From: Clostridia bacterium UC5.1-1C12
GTDB taxonomy: Bacteria; Bacillota_I; Bacilli_A; Erysipelotrichales; Erysipelotrichaceae
Length of the DNA: 64,000 nt
NCBI GenBank assembly: GCA_001305055.1
Contig: BBZX01000003.1
Coordinates: 186,001 to 250,000 of the forward strand
Direction of reading: 5' to 3'
A program made the position numbers and the translations under genes. Shown here piece after piece: positions 38,770 through 49,183 of this stretch. Position 1 is the first letter of the stretch. Each line of letters opens with the position of its first letter. A model generated the notes under the pieces. That model made no database searches. It had not been told where the DNA came from and saw only the letters and a list, made by a program, of their open reading frames with translations.

Positions 38770-39075
38770 CTATTCACTGCATTTTAAATAATTTTTTGGC
38801 TCAGGCCTTGTCAGCTCTATAAGACGTTTTGCGGCATACTCGCTGCCAGCCTGACTAAGACTGTAATGAGTCCATTTGCCGTCTTGTCTGCTGGTTACAA
38901 TGCCAGAGTCACAAAGTATTTTCATATGATAGGATAAAGCCGATTGACCAATATTCATGGCCTGAATTAAAACACATGCGCACTTTTCACCGCTTTTTAA
39001 ATGATTTATAACAGCCAGCCGTTTTTCATCACAGAGTGCTTTAAATATTTTGGCATCACTTGAATAATCAGTCAT
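38770..39075 (-). CDS. arsR: ArsR-family metalloregulator
   Basis: 101 residues from ATG 39075, preceded by GAGGAGTG. A longer open frame runs upstream but lacks a ribosome site and crosses its own promoter. Winged helix with ALSYHMKILCDSGIVTSRQDGKW as the reading helix and wing, quoted here only as a landmark; EKCACVL provides two Cys near the sensing helix as in arsenite sensors. It should repress itself and the permease operon. Confidence 0.88.
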   Translation of the reverse strand: MTDYSSDAKIFKALCDEKRLAVINHLKSGEKCACVLIQAMNIGQSALSYHMKILCDSGIVTSRQDGKWTHYSLSQAGSEYAAKRLIELTRPEPKNYLKCSE

Positions 39076-39090
39076 TTTATCACTCCTCAA

Positions 39091-39165
39091 ATCAAATAAT
39101 TTTGATATGATAATAATAGCTGATATTGAAAGCTTTGTCAATAACATATCAAAAATAATTGATGT
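39091..39165 (-). promoter_or_regulatory. arsR promoter with operators 2 and 3
   Basis: Minus strand TTGACA (39141-39136), 17-base spacer, TATTAT (39118-39113). Operator 2, ATCAAA-TAAT-TTTGAT at 39091-39106, lies just downstream of the start point; operator 3, ATATCAAAAATAATTGATGT at 39146-39165, lies upstream of the -35. Together with operator 1 they share the ATCAAAATAATTTGAT-like core. Confidence 0.75.
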
Positions 39166-39342
39166 GAACAGACATACAAAATAAACGTAGTTCTTGAAAA
39201 CTTCATAAAGCATTGGCAAATGGTAACATTGAGATAATACATCTTGCTTCATGATAATGCATCACACTCATCAGCCACCATAGATTTCCTTTTATCGCCA
39301 TTTATGTTAAAATAATTAATACATAATAAAAGGGGGAGTTAA

Positions 39343-39819
39343 ATGCGAAAGGTTTGTCGTTATGGTTTATCAATCAGTCTGCTGGTACTGATTGATCAAT
39401 GCATTAAACTGTTTATTGACCGCTACTGGTTTAACTCTACGTTTACCATCATCAACAACTTGCTGCGTTTTCGCCCGATTATCAATGTGAATTTATCATG
39501 GGGTGGCAATTATTTCACTTTTCTCAGCAATCCATGGGTCGCTAATATCCTCAATATCATTGTCATCATAATTGTACTGGTAAGTTTTTATCATTATAAA
39601 CAGACATTTAATAAATATGAGCCGTGGGCTACGATCGTATTTGTACTTTTGATGGCTGGCAGTATTTGTTCATTAATTGATAAATTATTTTGGGGCGGCA
39701 GTCTTGATTTTATCCAGATTCCTTTATTTTTCACCTTTGATTTAAAGGATTGCTACTTAAGTTTGGCTGTGTTGATTTTTGTATTTTTGAGTATGTATCA
39801 CGAACGCTGCAAACGCTAA
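39343..39819 (+). CDS. Divergent signal peptidase II-like (LspA) membrane protein
   Basis: 158 residues with four helices and the LspA order of motifs: LLVLIDQCIKLFID in helix one, AGSICSLIDKLFWGGSLDFI with one candidate catalytic Asp, and FTFDLKDCYLSLAVL with the second. The usual NxGxAF reads NLSWGGNYF and the usual GNxxDR reads CSLIDK, so the Asn is lost. It may be a paralogue trimming particular lipoproteins or a non-catalytic relative. Ribosome site GGGGGAG. It stands alone before the glycine operon. Confidence 0.72.
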   Translation: MRKVCRYGLSISLLVLIDQCIKLFIDRYWFNSTFTIINNLLRFRPIINVNLSWGGNYFTFLSNPWVANILNIIVIIIVLVSFYHYKQTFNKYEPWATIVFVLLMAGSICSLIDKLFWGGSLDFIQIPLFFTFDLKDCYLSLAVLIFVFLSMYHERCKR

Positions 39820-39868
39820 GAAAACGCTTTCAATTTTGGTTGACCGCATATCTTCATCATGGTAAGAT
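39819..39868 (+). promoter_or_regulatory. Promoter of glycine operon with cre-like site
   Basis: TTGACC at 39840, 17-base spacer, TAAGAT at 39863-39868. Just upstream, 39819-39832, the reverse complement TGAAAGCGTTTTCT matches 13 of 14 cre positions. Confidence 0.6.
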
Positions 39869-39906
39869 TATACTAGAAAAGAAGCTAACCAACATATCGG
39901 ATGAAG

Positions 39907-40082
39907 GATATGGGAGAGACCGTAGGGCGCCGAAGGGGCAGTTGCAAATAAACTCTCAGGCAAAAGGACCATATCCAGACGAAACTCTGGAAAGATACAA
40001 ACACCGACGAAGCAACTTCTAAGGAAGGAAATCTTTCAGGTAAAAAGACAGAGATGCATAGTTTTTCTATGTGTCTTTTTTG
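39907..40082 (+). ncRNA. Tandem glycine riboswitch with terminator
   Basis: Aptamer 1 (39907-39975) is closed by GATATGG/CCATATC with conserved GGGAGAGACC, GGGCGCCGAAGGGGCA and CTCTCAGGCAAAAGGAC. Aptamer 2 (39985-40053) is closed by CTCTG/CAGAG and has CACCGACGAAG and TCTTTCAGGTAAAAAGACAG. The terminator at 40043-40082 (AAAGACA...CATAG with CTATG TGTCTTTT) shares bases with the 3' strand of aptamer 2, so glycine binding should block it and turn on the gcv operon. This 230-base leader has no gene. Confidence 0.95.
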
Positions 40083-40102
40083 TTGGAGCGGAAAGGCGAG
40101 CT

Positions 40103-41175
40103 ATGGAATTAAAAACTCCGTTATATGAAACACATTTAAGCATTAAAGGAAAGATGGTTCCTTTTGCCGGTTATTTGATGCCGGTGCAGTATGAGCATGG
40201 TATTCTGGCAGAGCATAAAGCGGTCAGAGAACAATGCGGTTTATTCGATGTATCCCATATGGGAGAAATAGTCTGCAGCGGTAAAGATGCTTTGCTTAAT
40301 ATCAATTATCTGCTGAGTAATGATTTCACAGAAATGGCAGCTGGCAGCTGCCGATATTCACCGATGTGTAATGAACAGGGGGGTGTCATTGATGATTTAA
40401 TTGTTTATAAGCTGAATGATGAAGCTTATTTTATCGTTGTTAATGCTTCAAATAAGGATAAGGATTATGCATGGATGAAGACCCATCAGCAGGGCAATGT
40501 GGAATTTAAGGATTTATCAGGAGATATTGCTCAGCTGGCATTACAGGGACCAAAGGCGGAGGCCATTTTGAGCCGTTTATGCACAGAATTGCCGGATAAG
40601 TATTATAGCTTTAAAGTCCATGTGGATATCGGTGGAGTGAAGGCGCTGATATCACGGACGGGATATACGGGTGAAGATGGTTTTGAAATGTATCTGGCTA
40701 ATAAGGATGCGGCAGCTTTATGGGAGCTGCTGATGCAGGAAGGGCAAGCTGATGGTTTGCTGCCATGTGGCTTGGGAGCCCGTGATACACTGCGGCTGGA
40801 AGCGGCGATGCATTATATGGTCATGAAATGAATGATGAAATTACTCCGTTAGAAACCAATTTAAAATTTGCGGTAAAATTAAATAAAGCAGCTTTTATCG
40901 GCAAAGAGGCTTTGCTGGCACAGGATGTTAAACGGACACGGGTTGGCTTGAAGGTTATTGGCCGTGGAATCGTGCGTGAAGCCATGCCGGTGTATAAAGA
41001 AGATCATAAGATTGGATTTACAACATCTGGAACCATGTCGCCGACTTTAAATGCGGCGATCGCTATGGCGCTGATTGATAAGGAATATAAGGAAATTGGT
41101 ACAAAAGTGGAAGTTGAGGTAAGGGGACGCCGTGTAGAAGCGGAAATTGTCCGTTTGCCTTTCTATAAAAAATAA
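40103..41175 (+). CDS. gcvT: Aminomethyltransferase, glycine cleavage T protein, one frameshift
   Basis: About 357 residues. It takes the aminomethyl group from lipoyl-H protein to tetrahydrofolate, releasing ammonia. Motifs: [43 protein letters not shown] and [11 protein letters not shown]. One C missing near 40813 breaks [15 protein letters not shown] into MHYMVMK and a stop; restoring it is unambiguous. First gene under the glycine riboswitch. Confidence 0.93.
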
Positions 41176-41197
41176 CAAGTCCAAGGAGGAACTAACA

Positions 41198-41581
41198 ATG
41201 AAGGTTATTGAAAATTATTTTTACACAAAATCACATGAATGGATTCAATTGCTTGAGGATGGTACGGCTTTAATCGGATTAAGTGATTATGCTCAAAATG
41301 AATTAGGCGATTTGGTCTTTGTGAATCTGCCGGAAGTCGGTGATGATTTAATTGTCGGAGAAATGTTTGCGGATGTAGAATCAGTAAAGGCAGTTTCTGA
41401 TGTATTTGCACCAATTAACGGTAAGGTTTTAGAAATCAATGAGGAGCTTTTAGATGCGCCGCAGAAAATTAATGAAGATCCATACGGCGCATGGTTTGTT
41501 AAAGTAGAGGGTGATGTTAAGCCTGAAACATTATTGGATGCTTCCGCTTATCAGGAATATCTAACTGAGTTGGAGGCGTAG
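41198..41581 (+). CDS. gcvH: Glycine cleavage H protein
   Basis: 127 residues from ATG 41198 after AAGGAGG. The lipoylated Lys lies in [23 protein letters not shown] at the start and [11 protein letters not shown] near the end are standard. It shuttles the aminomethyl group between P, T and L proteins of the same operon. Confidence 0.95.
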   Translation: MKVIENYFYTKSHEWIQLLEDGTALIGLSDYAQNELGDLVFVNLPEVGDDLIVGEMFADVESVKAVSDVFAPINGKVLEINEELLDAPQKINEDPYGAWFVKVEGDVKPETLLDASAYQEYLTELEA

Positions 41582-41588
41582 GCATTTT

Positions 41589-42917
41589 ATGGGTAATTAT
41601 GTACCTAATACAGCACAGCAGCAAAAGGCCATGCTTGAAGCGATCGGCATGGCGAGTTATGATGAATTATTTTCTGTAATACCTGATTCTGTCAAGCTGG
41701 ATCACCTTGATCTGCCTGAAGGTCTCAGTGAATTAGAGGTTCATCGCTTGATCAGTGCGTTAGCTGCTAAAAATACGGTTTATCCAACGATTTTTAGAGG
41801 TGCCGGTGCGTATCGTCATTATATTCCTGCAATTGTTAAGAATGTAATCAGCAAAGAGGAGTTCATTACTGCTTATACGCCTTATCAGGCTGAAATCAGT
41901 CAGGGGATTCTGCAGTCAATCTTTGAGTATCAGACAATGATCTGTGAACTGACCGGCATGGATGTCAGCAATGCTTCTGTTTATGATGGTGCCAGTGCGG
42001 CAGCTGAAGCAGTGGGCATGTGCTGTGAGCGCAAACGTCAGAAAGTAGTTGTTTCCGCAGCGGTTCATCCACAGACACTGGCAGCTGTTAAAACTTATTG
42101 CTGGGGCAAAGACCGTGAGGTCGCGGTAATTCCGGAACGTGATGGTATTACTGATTTAGCGGCATTGTCAAGCTTGCTTGATGAAGAATGTGCCTGTGTT
42201 TTGATTCAGCAGCCCAATTATTATGGCCATTTAGAGCCTTGTGAAGAGATAGCAGCGCTCGCTCATCAAGCCGGTGCTAAGAGTATTATGAGCTGTAATC
42301 CAATTATGCTTTCCATCTTGCCGACACCAAGAGAATGCGGTGCTGATATTGCCGTTGGTGAAGGGCAGCCTTTGGGCATGTCTTTGGCCTTTGGCGGACC
42401 GTATCTTGGTTTTATGAGTACGGTTGAAGCCATGGGCCGCAGGCTGCCGGGACGAATTGTCGGTGAAACGGTGGATGTGGAGGGTAAACGTGCTTATGTA
42501 TTAACACTGCAGGCTCGTGAACAGCATATTCGGCGTGAAAAAGCATCCAGTAATATCTGTTCAAATCAAGCATACTGTGCATTAAATGCGGCGGTTTATA
42601 TGACGGCAATGGGTGCTTCCGGTATGCAGGAAGCTGCCAGTCAGTGTATATCTAAAGCTCATTATCTGATGAAACAGCTCGTGAACAGCGGTCTTGAACG
42701 TGTTTATCAGCAGGAATTCTGTCATGAATTTGTGCTGCGTTCACCCATTTGTTGTACGATACTTTTAAAGGCATTAAAGGAAAAAGGCATTTTGGGCGGT
42801 TTGCCGCTGAATGAATATGATCTGCTTTGGTGTGCTACGGAAATGAATACCAAGGAAGAAATGGATCAATGTGCAGAGACGGTGAAGGAGGTGCTTAATC
42901 ATGCGTTTATTCTTTGA
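41589..42917 (+). CDS. gcvPA: Glycine dehydrogenase (decarboxylating) subunit 1
   Basis: Intact 442 residues, the N-terminal half of P protein as found in split GcvPA/GcvPB organisms. [17 protein letters not shown] opens it; [20 protein letters not shown] and GGPYLGFMS are conserved. It overlaps gcvPB by 17 bases, with ribosome site GGAGGTG inside its own end. Confidence 0.94.
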   Translation: MGNYVPNTAQQQKAMLEAIGMASYDELFSVIPDSVKLDHLDLPEGLSELEVHRLISALAAKNTVYPTIFRGAGAYRHYIPAIVKNVISKEEFITAYTPYQAEISQGILQSIFEYQTMICELTGMDVSNASVYDGASAAAEAVGMCCERKRQKVVVSAAVHPQTLAAVKTYCWGKDREVAVIPERDGITDLAALSSLLDEECACVLIQQPNYYGHLEPCEEIAALAHQAGAKSIMSCNPIMLSILPTPRECGADIAVGEGQPLGMSLAFGGPYLGFMSTVEAMGRRLPGRIVGETVDVEGKRAYVLTLQAREQHIRREKASSNICSNQAYCALNAAVYMTAMGASGMQEAASQCISKAHYLMKQLVNSGLERVYQQEFCHEFVLRSPICCTILLKALKEKGILGGLPLNEYDLLWCATEMNTKEEMDQCAETVKEVLNHAFIL

Positions 42918-44336
42918 TTATGAAAATCAGCAGAAACAAAGCACTTATCTTCCTAAATGTGATGTTGAGAAGACGGAATTATCACTTAAACGCAAACAGA
43001 AGCTGCATCTGCCGGTTTTGTGTGAAAATGAAATCAGCCGGCATTATACAGAATTAGCTAAGCAGACACACGGGGTCAATGACGGCTTCTATCCGCTCGG
43101 CTCCTGTACGATGAAGTACAATCCTAAAATTAATGATGTCCTGGCAGGTCTTGGCGGCTTTACTGAAATTCATCCGCTGCAGGATCTTGAGAGTGTGCAG
43201 GGCTGTCTTGAATTGATGAAGCAGACGGAAGAAGCGCTTTGTACGATTACCGGTATGGACGCGATGACTTTTCAGCCGGCGGCCGGCGCACATGGTGAGT
43301 TCTGCGGCTTGCTGCTGATTAAAAAATATCATGAAATACGCAATGACATAAAACGCAATAAAATTATTATTCCTGATTCAGCTCACGGCACCAATCCGGC
43401 GAGTGCAAGTATGGCAGGGTTTAAGGTTGTCACAATTGCTTCTAAAGAAGATGGCTGTGTAGATCTTGATGCACTGCGTCAGGCAGTCGGCGAAGATACT
43501 GCCGGACTAATGCTGACCAATCCGAATACAGTGGTTTATTCGATAAGCATATTCTTGAAATTACGCAGATTATTCATGATGCCGGCGGTTTGAATTATTA
43601 TGACGGCGCCAATCTGAACGCAATCATGGGTATTGCACGGCCAGGCGATATGGGATTTGATGTAATCCATCTGAATCTGCATAAGACATTTTCAACACCT
43701 CATGGCGGCGGCGGACCGGGCAGCGGACCATGCGGATGCAAGCAATTTCTTGCGGACTATCTGCCGGGGGTATTGCCATGTCTTACTGGAGAGGGGTATG
43801 CATGGCATCAGCCAAAACAGAGTGTTGGGGCAATCAAAGCCTTTTATGGCAATTTCTTAGTTGTAGTGAAAACATGGGCCTATTTGCTGACATTAGGCAG
43901 TGAAGGAATCCGTGAAACAGCACAAAATGCGGTATTGAATGCTAATTATATGATGCATCAGCTTAAGGATACTTATGATCTTGCTTATAATCAAACTTGT
44001 ATGCATGAGTTTGTCATTAGTTTAAATAAAGAAAAGCATGACTGCAATGTATCAGCGATGGATATTGCGAAGGCATTGCTGGATTACGGCATTCATCCGC
44101 CTACGATGTACTTTCCGCTGATTGTTCATGAAGCATTGATGATTGAACCGACAGAAACCGAAACCCAGGAAACGCTGGATCGCGCCGTGGCAGTATTTAA
44201 GAAAATCATGGCAGATGCGATGGCAAATCCGGAAAATGTTCATCAGGCACCGCTGCTGACACCGGTCAGACGGCTTGATGAAGTGAAGGCAGCCCGTGAA
44301 CCGCATCTGCGTTATGTTTGGGATAAAGATGAATAA
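42901..44336 (+). CDS. gcvPB: Glycine dehydrogenase (decarboxylating) subunit 2, one frameshift
   Basis: About 478 residues, PLP-binding half of the P protein. [28 protein letters not shown], and the PLP Lys in [16 protein letters not shown] are all present. One G missing near 43537 spoils [15 protein letters not shown]; restoring it joins the two pieces. The end overlaps the ligase start. Confidence 0.94.
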
Positions 44337-45302
44337 TGTAAAGCTTTGTTTCAGTGACAGCCACGATCCATATTACAATCTTGCCTTAGAGGCTGCACTA
44401 TTAGAAAGTGTTCAAAAGAATGAATGTATCCTTTATATTTGGCAGAATCAGCGTACAGTGGTTATCGGCAGAAATCAAAATGCTTGGCAGGAACTGAAGG
44501 TAGAGCAGCTGAATGAGGAACAGGGACATGTTGCGCGGCGTTATTCAGGCGGCGGTGCAGTCTTTCAGGATTTAGGTAATTTAAACTTTACTTTTCTTGT
44601 CCATGAGTCGGTGTATGATGTAGATAAACAGCTTTCTGTGATTTTAAAGGCATTGGCAAAGCTGGGAATTCATGGTGAAAAAATGGCCGCAATGATTTAA
44701 CAGTAGAAAATCGTAAATTCAGCGGCAATGCATATTACAAAAAGCATCAGCAATGCTACCATCACGGAACCTTGCTGGTGAATGCTAATATGGATGATTT
44801 GTCACGCTATCTGAATGTATCTGAAGAAAAACTGCAGTCAAAAGGTGTTGCTTCGGTGCGCTCAAGAGTCGTGAATTTATGTGAGCTTCAGCCGTCTTTA
44901 ACGGTTGAACAGCTGAAAGAAAAACTGGTAGAAGCCTATGCGGATGTATATGGTGAGTATTCGTTAATCGAACCTAAGCAGTTGGATCAGCAGCGGCTTG
45001 ATGAATTAAAATTACAATTCGCGTCTTGGGAGTGGCTGTATGGGCGCAGCATTCAGTTTGATCATCAGCTTAAAAGACGTTTTAGCTGGGGCTCTGTTGA
45101 TTTGCAGCTGCATGTTGATAAAGGCTTGATACAAAGCTTAAACTGTTACTCAGATGCGATGGATCAGGATTTTATTCTGGCATTAAAAAAGCAGCTGCTT
45201 GGCTGCCGTTATACAGAGGCGGATATGTGCTCGGCGGTGCCGATTCACGCGGTTGCGGATGAGGTGAAGGAATTGATTCATGATTCTTTCTGGAGGGATT
45301 AA
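44329..45302 (+). CDS. lplA: Lipoate-protein ligase A, one frameshift
   Basis: About 324 residues. It attaches free lipoate to the H protein. RRYSGGGAVFQDLGNLNFTF is the ligase core, NGRNDL and KFSGNAYYK (after restoring one A near 44688) contain the conserved Lys, and the C-terminal LplA accessory domain follows. Start ATG 44329 lies inside the gcvPB end. Its presence implies lipoate scavenging. Confidence 0.92.
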
Positions 45303-45303
45303 T

Positions 45304-46641
45304 ATGAATGATGTGATTATCATCGGCGCTGGACCGGGCGGTTATGAAACGGCGATTCTGGCTGCTGAGAAGGGTTTAAAAACTAAATTGATAGAAAAGC
45401 GGGAGTTAGGCGGAACATGCCTGAATCGAGGCTGTATTCCGACCAAAACCTTGCTGCATGCTTCCGAATTTCTGAATACAGAGGAATATGCAAAGCTGGG
45501 ACTTTCAGGCAATCGTCCGCAGCTTGATTTGAAACAGCTTCAGGCTTATAAAAATGAAGTGATTGAAAAGCTCAGATCAGGCATTGAGCTGCAGCTGAAA
45601 AAAGCTAAAGTTGAACTGATTCATGGCAATGCGCAGATTGTCGGCGCTCATCAGGTAGCGGTCAATGGTGAAATTTTAGAGGCGGAGCATATTATTTTAG
45701 CTTCCGGTTCACGGCCATCGATGCCTTCCTTTCTTCCAAGACTGAAAAATGTCATGACCAGCGATGAATTGCTTGAATATGATCAGCCGATCAGACATTT
45801 AGTAATTATTGGCGGCGGGGTTATAGGCATGGAATTTGCCTCCGTCTATCATGCGATGGGGTCAAAGGTCAGTGTAATTGAAGCGCAGGATCAGCTGCTG
45901 CCAGCCATGGATAAGGAAATCGCGTTGAAACTGAAGATGCTGATGAATAAACGGGGCATTGATATTCATACGGCAGCGAAGGTGGCCGGTATTGAACCCG
46001 GGCTTAAAATCACTTATTTTGAAAAAGAATGTGAGCACACTATTGAATGTGATGCTATTTTGGCCGCGGTCGGCAGACAGCCAAATGTTGATTCACTGTG
46101 GACCAATGTCAATCTTGAGGTTAAGAATGGCCGGCTGACAGTCAATGAGTATTATCAGACATCAGTGCCGTCAGTTTATGCGATTGGCGATGTAAACAAG
46201 GTAATGATGCTGGCTCATGCGGCAGTGGCTCAGGGCAAAAAAGTGCTTGAACATATACTGCATGAAACACCAAAAGTTGACCTGACTTTGGTGCCGTCAT
46301 GTGTCTATACCAAACCGGAAATTGCCAGTGTCGGACTAACCTTAGAGATGGCAAAGAGCAAAGGGATTTCGGCCATTGCAATGAAAGCGCTGATGTCCGC
46401 AAATGGCAAGTCGGTCTTGTCACAGCAGGAAAGCGGTTTTGTGAAGCTGATTGTCGATGAAGAAAGCGGCAGGCTCTTAGGTGCTCATTTATTCTGCGAG
46501 CGGGCCAGTGATATGATCAGTGAGCTGACATTAGCTATCAGTGCAGGACTTACTGTTGATCAGTTGGCATCAGTCATTCATCCGCATCCCACTTTCAGTG
46601 AGGCGATTGCCTCAGCGGCGATGCAGAAGAAACGCAAATGA
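45304..46641 (+). CDS. lpdA: Dihydrolipoyl dehydrogenase
   Basis: Intact 445 residues from ATG 45304 after GGAGGG. FAD loop IIGAGPGGYETAILAAE, redox pair GGTCLNRGCIPTK, NAD loop VIIGGGVIGMEFAS, and HPHPTFSEA with the active His at the C-terminus. It reoxidises lipoyl-H as the L protein. It has no lipoyl domain of its own. Confidence 0.94.
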   Translation: MNDVIIIGAGPGGYETAILAAEKGLKTKLIEKRELGGTCLNRGCIPTKTLLHASEFLNTEEYAKLGLSGNRPQLDLKQLQAYKNEVIEKLRSGIELQLKKAKVELIHGNAQIVGAHQVAVNGEILEAEHIILASGSRPSMPSFLPRLKNVMTSDELLEYDQPIRHLVIIGGGVIGMEFASVYHAMGSKVSVIEAQDQLLPAMDKEIALKLKMLMNKRGIDIHTAAKVAGIEPGLKITYFEKECEHTIECDAILAAVGRQPNVDSLWTNVNLEVKNGRLTVNEYYQTSVPSVYAIGDVNKVMMLAHAAVAQGKKVLEHILHETPKVDLTLVPSCVYTKPEIASVGLTLEMAKSKGISAIAMKALMSANGKSVLSQQESGFVKLIVDEESGRLLGAHLFCERASDMISELTLAISAGLTVDQLASVIHPHPTFSEAIASAAMQKKRK

Positions 46642-46644
46642 TAA

Positions 46645-46701
46645 ACAAAAAGGAAGCATTTCTTTCATTGTTTATATTTCAATGATAATGCTTCCTTTTT
46701 A
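46645..46701 (+). terminator. Terminator of glycine operon
   Basis: AAAAAGGAAGCATT pairs with AATGCTTCCTTTTT; the long loop contains a smaller helix TCATTG/CAATGA. Confidence 0.85.
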
Positions 46702-47137
46702 TTGTGGACCTTTGATAGTGAGTAACTATTTATTCTCGGATATTGGCAGCTTCATCCAAAATTTGTTGGGTATTAAAATGTATATTAATATCAAATTTGT
46801 TAATATACCGAAAACCGGTGTTGCCAGATAATATTTTTTAGAGGCTCATAGGCTGAGCATATTAACATAAACATTGGAATGGAGATACAGCAAAAATATC
46901 TTAAAAAGCCTGACATTTTAAGTTATTAACCGGACTTGACATATGTTATGCCCACTATGCTGACCATTAATCATATAGTACAATAAATGCAGCAAAAGTG
47001 AAATAAGAACATCAATGCCTATTCCTAATCTTTTGGAATATAGTAACAACAGTTGCTTCGGCAACTGTTCTTATGTCTAATTTCGACTTCAAAATGGCTT
47101 TTGTCAGACTGTGCAATATAAAGTAGCATGCTATAAT
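46702..47137 (+). other. Long intergenic region with hairpins, and lipoprotein promoter
   Basis: No credible gene in about 490 bases. It holds a perfect inverted repeat GTATATTAA/TTAATATAC at 46780-46808, a TATTCC/GGAATA hairpin near 47020, and a terminator-like AACAGTTGC-TTCG-GCAACTGTT at 47048-47069 ending in CTTAT. The last two together could end a short unannotated RNA, though I find no convincing promoter for it. An extended -10 TGCTATAAT at 47129-47137 serves the next gene. Confidence 0.45.
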
Positions 47138-47194
47138 ATTATCAAAGGGATTGATGAAGCATGTTACGCTTTATCTTGTGAAAAGGAGAAGAAT

Positions 47195-48154
47195 ATGATC
47201 ATTAAAATGAAAAGAATTGTTATGATGATGACACTGTTTTTATGTCTGAGCATCAGCGGCTGTGCATTAGTTCCCCAAAAAGAAGAATTATCTGATGAAG
47301 AAGTGGTGAATACTTTCCTTCAGGCTTATCAAAATGGTGATTATGAAGCAATCAAGCCATTCATTTCTGAAGATAATAAGCTTCATACATTTTTCGGTGT
47401 ATTGACAGAGGGTAACGGCAATGGTATGGAAGAAGTTTTTAAACGGGTTCATGAACTGACAAAAGATTTCACGTTTACAGCCAAGGCAGTAGAGGGAAAA
47501 GAACGTTGGGGCGAAGTCAGTGTTAAAATTCAAACAAAAGACATTTCCGGCAATATCTTAACTGCGATGAGTGAAGCGATTGCTTCTGAGGTGGCAAACA
47601 ACGATGACAGTTTTAAAAATATGCCGGTTTGGATGCTGAAGGCAATAGAAACTGCTGAACCTGTCGAAAAGGAAATGACTGTTTATGTCGGCAATCGAGA
47701 TGGTGAGAATGTGATGGATACGAATACCAACCGTGAATTCTTTGATCTGCTGAATGGCGGCTTTTATTACTATATTTACAGTACAATGACAACTTGTTCA
47801 AATAAATATGATGACTTTGAAATATTTGCCAAAGGTGATGAAATATTAGGCATGGTCGAAACCGCTCAGTTAATTGATATGAGCGATGATGAACTTCAGG
47901 CTTATCTGGCGCCTTTTCAGTTCCCGGGCGTTTATGTGCAGGCGATGCGCGATGATGAGGGCATCACCATGAAACTGGGAGTTGATTTTGAAACAGCAAG
48001 CAGTAAACGGCTGGCTGATTTAAATATCATCAGTAACCGTATCACGGCCAGCGGCGGTTATTTAAGTCTTAGAACAACGGTTAAAGATTTCTATGACAGC
48101 GCGATGGACTGTGAAACCAATTATGGCTTATCCCAAGCAAATAAGAGTGAATAA
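47195..48154 (+). CDS. Uncharacterised lipoprotein
   Basis: 319 residues from ATG 47195 after AAAAGGAG; an in-frame ATG at 47111 lies upstream of the promoter. Lipobox SISGC follows a short hydrophobic segment. The mature part begins with acidic residues and a SnoaL/NTF2-like first section (DEEVVNTFLQAYQNGDYEAI), then a beta-rich region and a duplicated pattern I do not recognise. Surface-anchored, function unknown. Confidence 0.75.
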   Translation: MIIKMKRIVMMMTLFLCLSISGCALVPQKEELSDEEVVNTFLQAYQNGDYEAIKPFISEDNKLHTFFGVLTEGNGNGMEEVFKRVHELTKDFTFTAKAVEGKERWGEVSVKIQTKDISGNILTAMSEAIASEVANNDDSFKNMPVWMLKAIETAEPVEKEMTVYVGNRDGENVMDTNTNREFFDLLNGGFYYYIYSTMTTCSNKYDDFEIFAKGDEILGMVETAQLIDMSDDELQAYLAPFQFPGVYVQAMRDDEGITMKLGVDFETASSKRLADLNIISNRITASGGYLSLRTTVKDFYDSAMDCETNYGLSQANKSE

Positions 48155-48255
48155 TTGTGAAGGAAGTATTCTCAGGAATGCTTCTTTTTATAAGAATGTG
48201 AATATAAAAACGGCTGATGTTTGATATAATAATTCTTTAAGAAAGAAGGGGTTTT

Positions 48256-49119
48256 ATGCGCAATGAACAGGACATGCTGGCGCTGATCATGCAAACCGCC
48301 ATTGAAGATCCGCGGATACGCGCCGCATACCTTGAGGGGTCTAGGACGAATCCCAATGTACCCGCTGATATGTTTCAGGATTATGATGTGGTCTATATAG
48401 TCAATGAAACAAAATCATTTCGTGAAGATAAAGCATGGATCGACCGCTTCGGCGAACGATTGTTCATGCAGCGGCCGGAAGAAAGTGTTTATTACCCGTC
48501 AGATGTGGATCAAAGCTATGGCTGGCTGATACAGTTTGCTGACGGGAACCGTCTGGATCTTCATGTTTCGCTTATGGCAAGTGTCCAAAATCAAATGGAT
48601 TTATACCGCGTATTGGTTGATAAGGATGGATTGTTTCCCCAAACAGCACAGTTAAGTGATGAAATATACTGGATTCAAAAACCCTCTGAAGGAGAATTCT
48701 TATGCACTTGCAATGAATTCTGGTGGTGCTTAGATAATGCCGCCAAAGGATTATGGCGTGATGAATTGCCATATGTCATGGATATGCTTGATTTTAATAT
48801 TCGGCCGATGCTGAAACGTTTGCTGATTTGGAAAATCGGCATCGATCATGAATTTTCACTCAGTGCAGGCAAAGCGGGCAAATATATGAAAAGATATCTG
48901 CCTGACGATATTTATCAACGGTTTTTAGATACTTATGCGCGACCTGAAAAAACAACAATCTGGACAGCAATATTTGAGATGTGTGAGCTTTGTGATACTA
49001 TTGCGAAAGAAGTAAGCAATACTTTATGCTTTAATTATAATGAAGCTGAAGCCATAAACTGCATGAGCTATTTGAGAAAGGTTCAAAAATTGCCGGCTGA
49101 TGCCCAAACCTTCGATTGA
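48256..49119 (+). CDS. Aminoglycoside 6-adenylyltransferase-like (ANT(6)) protein
   Basis: Intact 287 residues. The nucleotidyltransferase core LEGSRTNPN and FQDYDVVYIV supplies the metal-binding Asp pair, followed by RLDLHVSL, and FWWCLDNAAKGLWRDELPY with AGKAGKYMKRYL typical of the streptomycin-modifying AadE family. Chromosomal setting and divergence from mobile alleles suggest an intrinsic gene whose drug activity is unproven. Ribosome site GAAGGGG. Confidence 0.82.
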   Translation: MRNEQDMLALIMQTAIEDPRIRAAYLEGSRTNPNVPADMFQDYDVVYIVNETKSFREDKAWIDRFGERLFMQRPEESVYYPSDVDQSYGWLIQFADGNRLDLHVSLMASVQNQMDLYRVLVDKDGLFPQTAQLSDEIYWIQKPSEGEFLCTCNEFWWCLDNAAKGLWRDELPYVMDMLDFNIRPMLKRLLIWKIGIDHEFSLSAGKAGKYMKRYLPDDIYQRFLDTYARPEKTTIWTAIFEMCELCDTIAKEVSNTLCFNYNEAEAINCMSYLRKVQKLPADAQTFD

Positions 49120-49183
49120 AGCATTTGCATGAGTCAATCGTTCAGTGTTATACTAATTTCATTGAGTAGAAAGAAGGATGAAA

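Noticed and set aside
39750..40022. A 90-residue open frame running from the lspA-like end through the riboswitch
   Set aside because: It follows the glycine aptamer sequence, has no ribosome site and its product has no protein-like pattern.
47111..47194. Longer N-terminus for the lipoprotein
   Set aside because: It would lie across the TATAAT promoter and push the lipobox far from the N-terminus.
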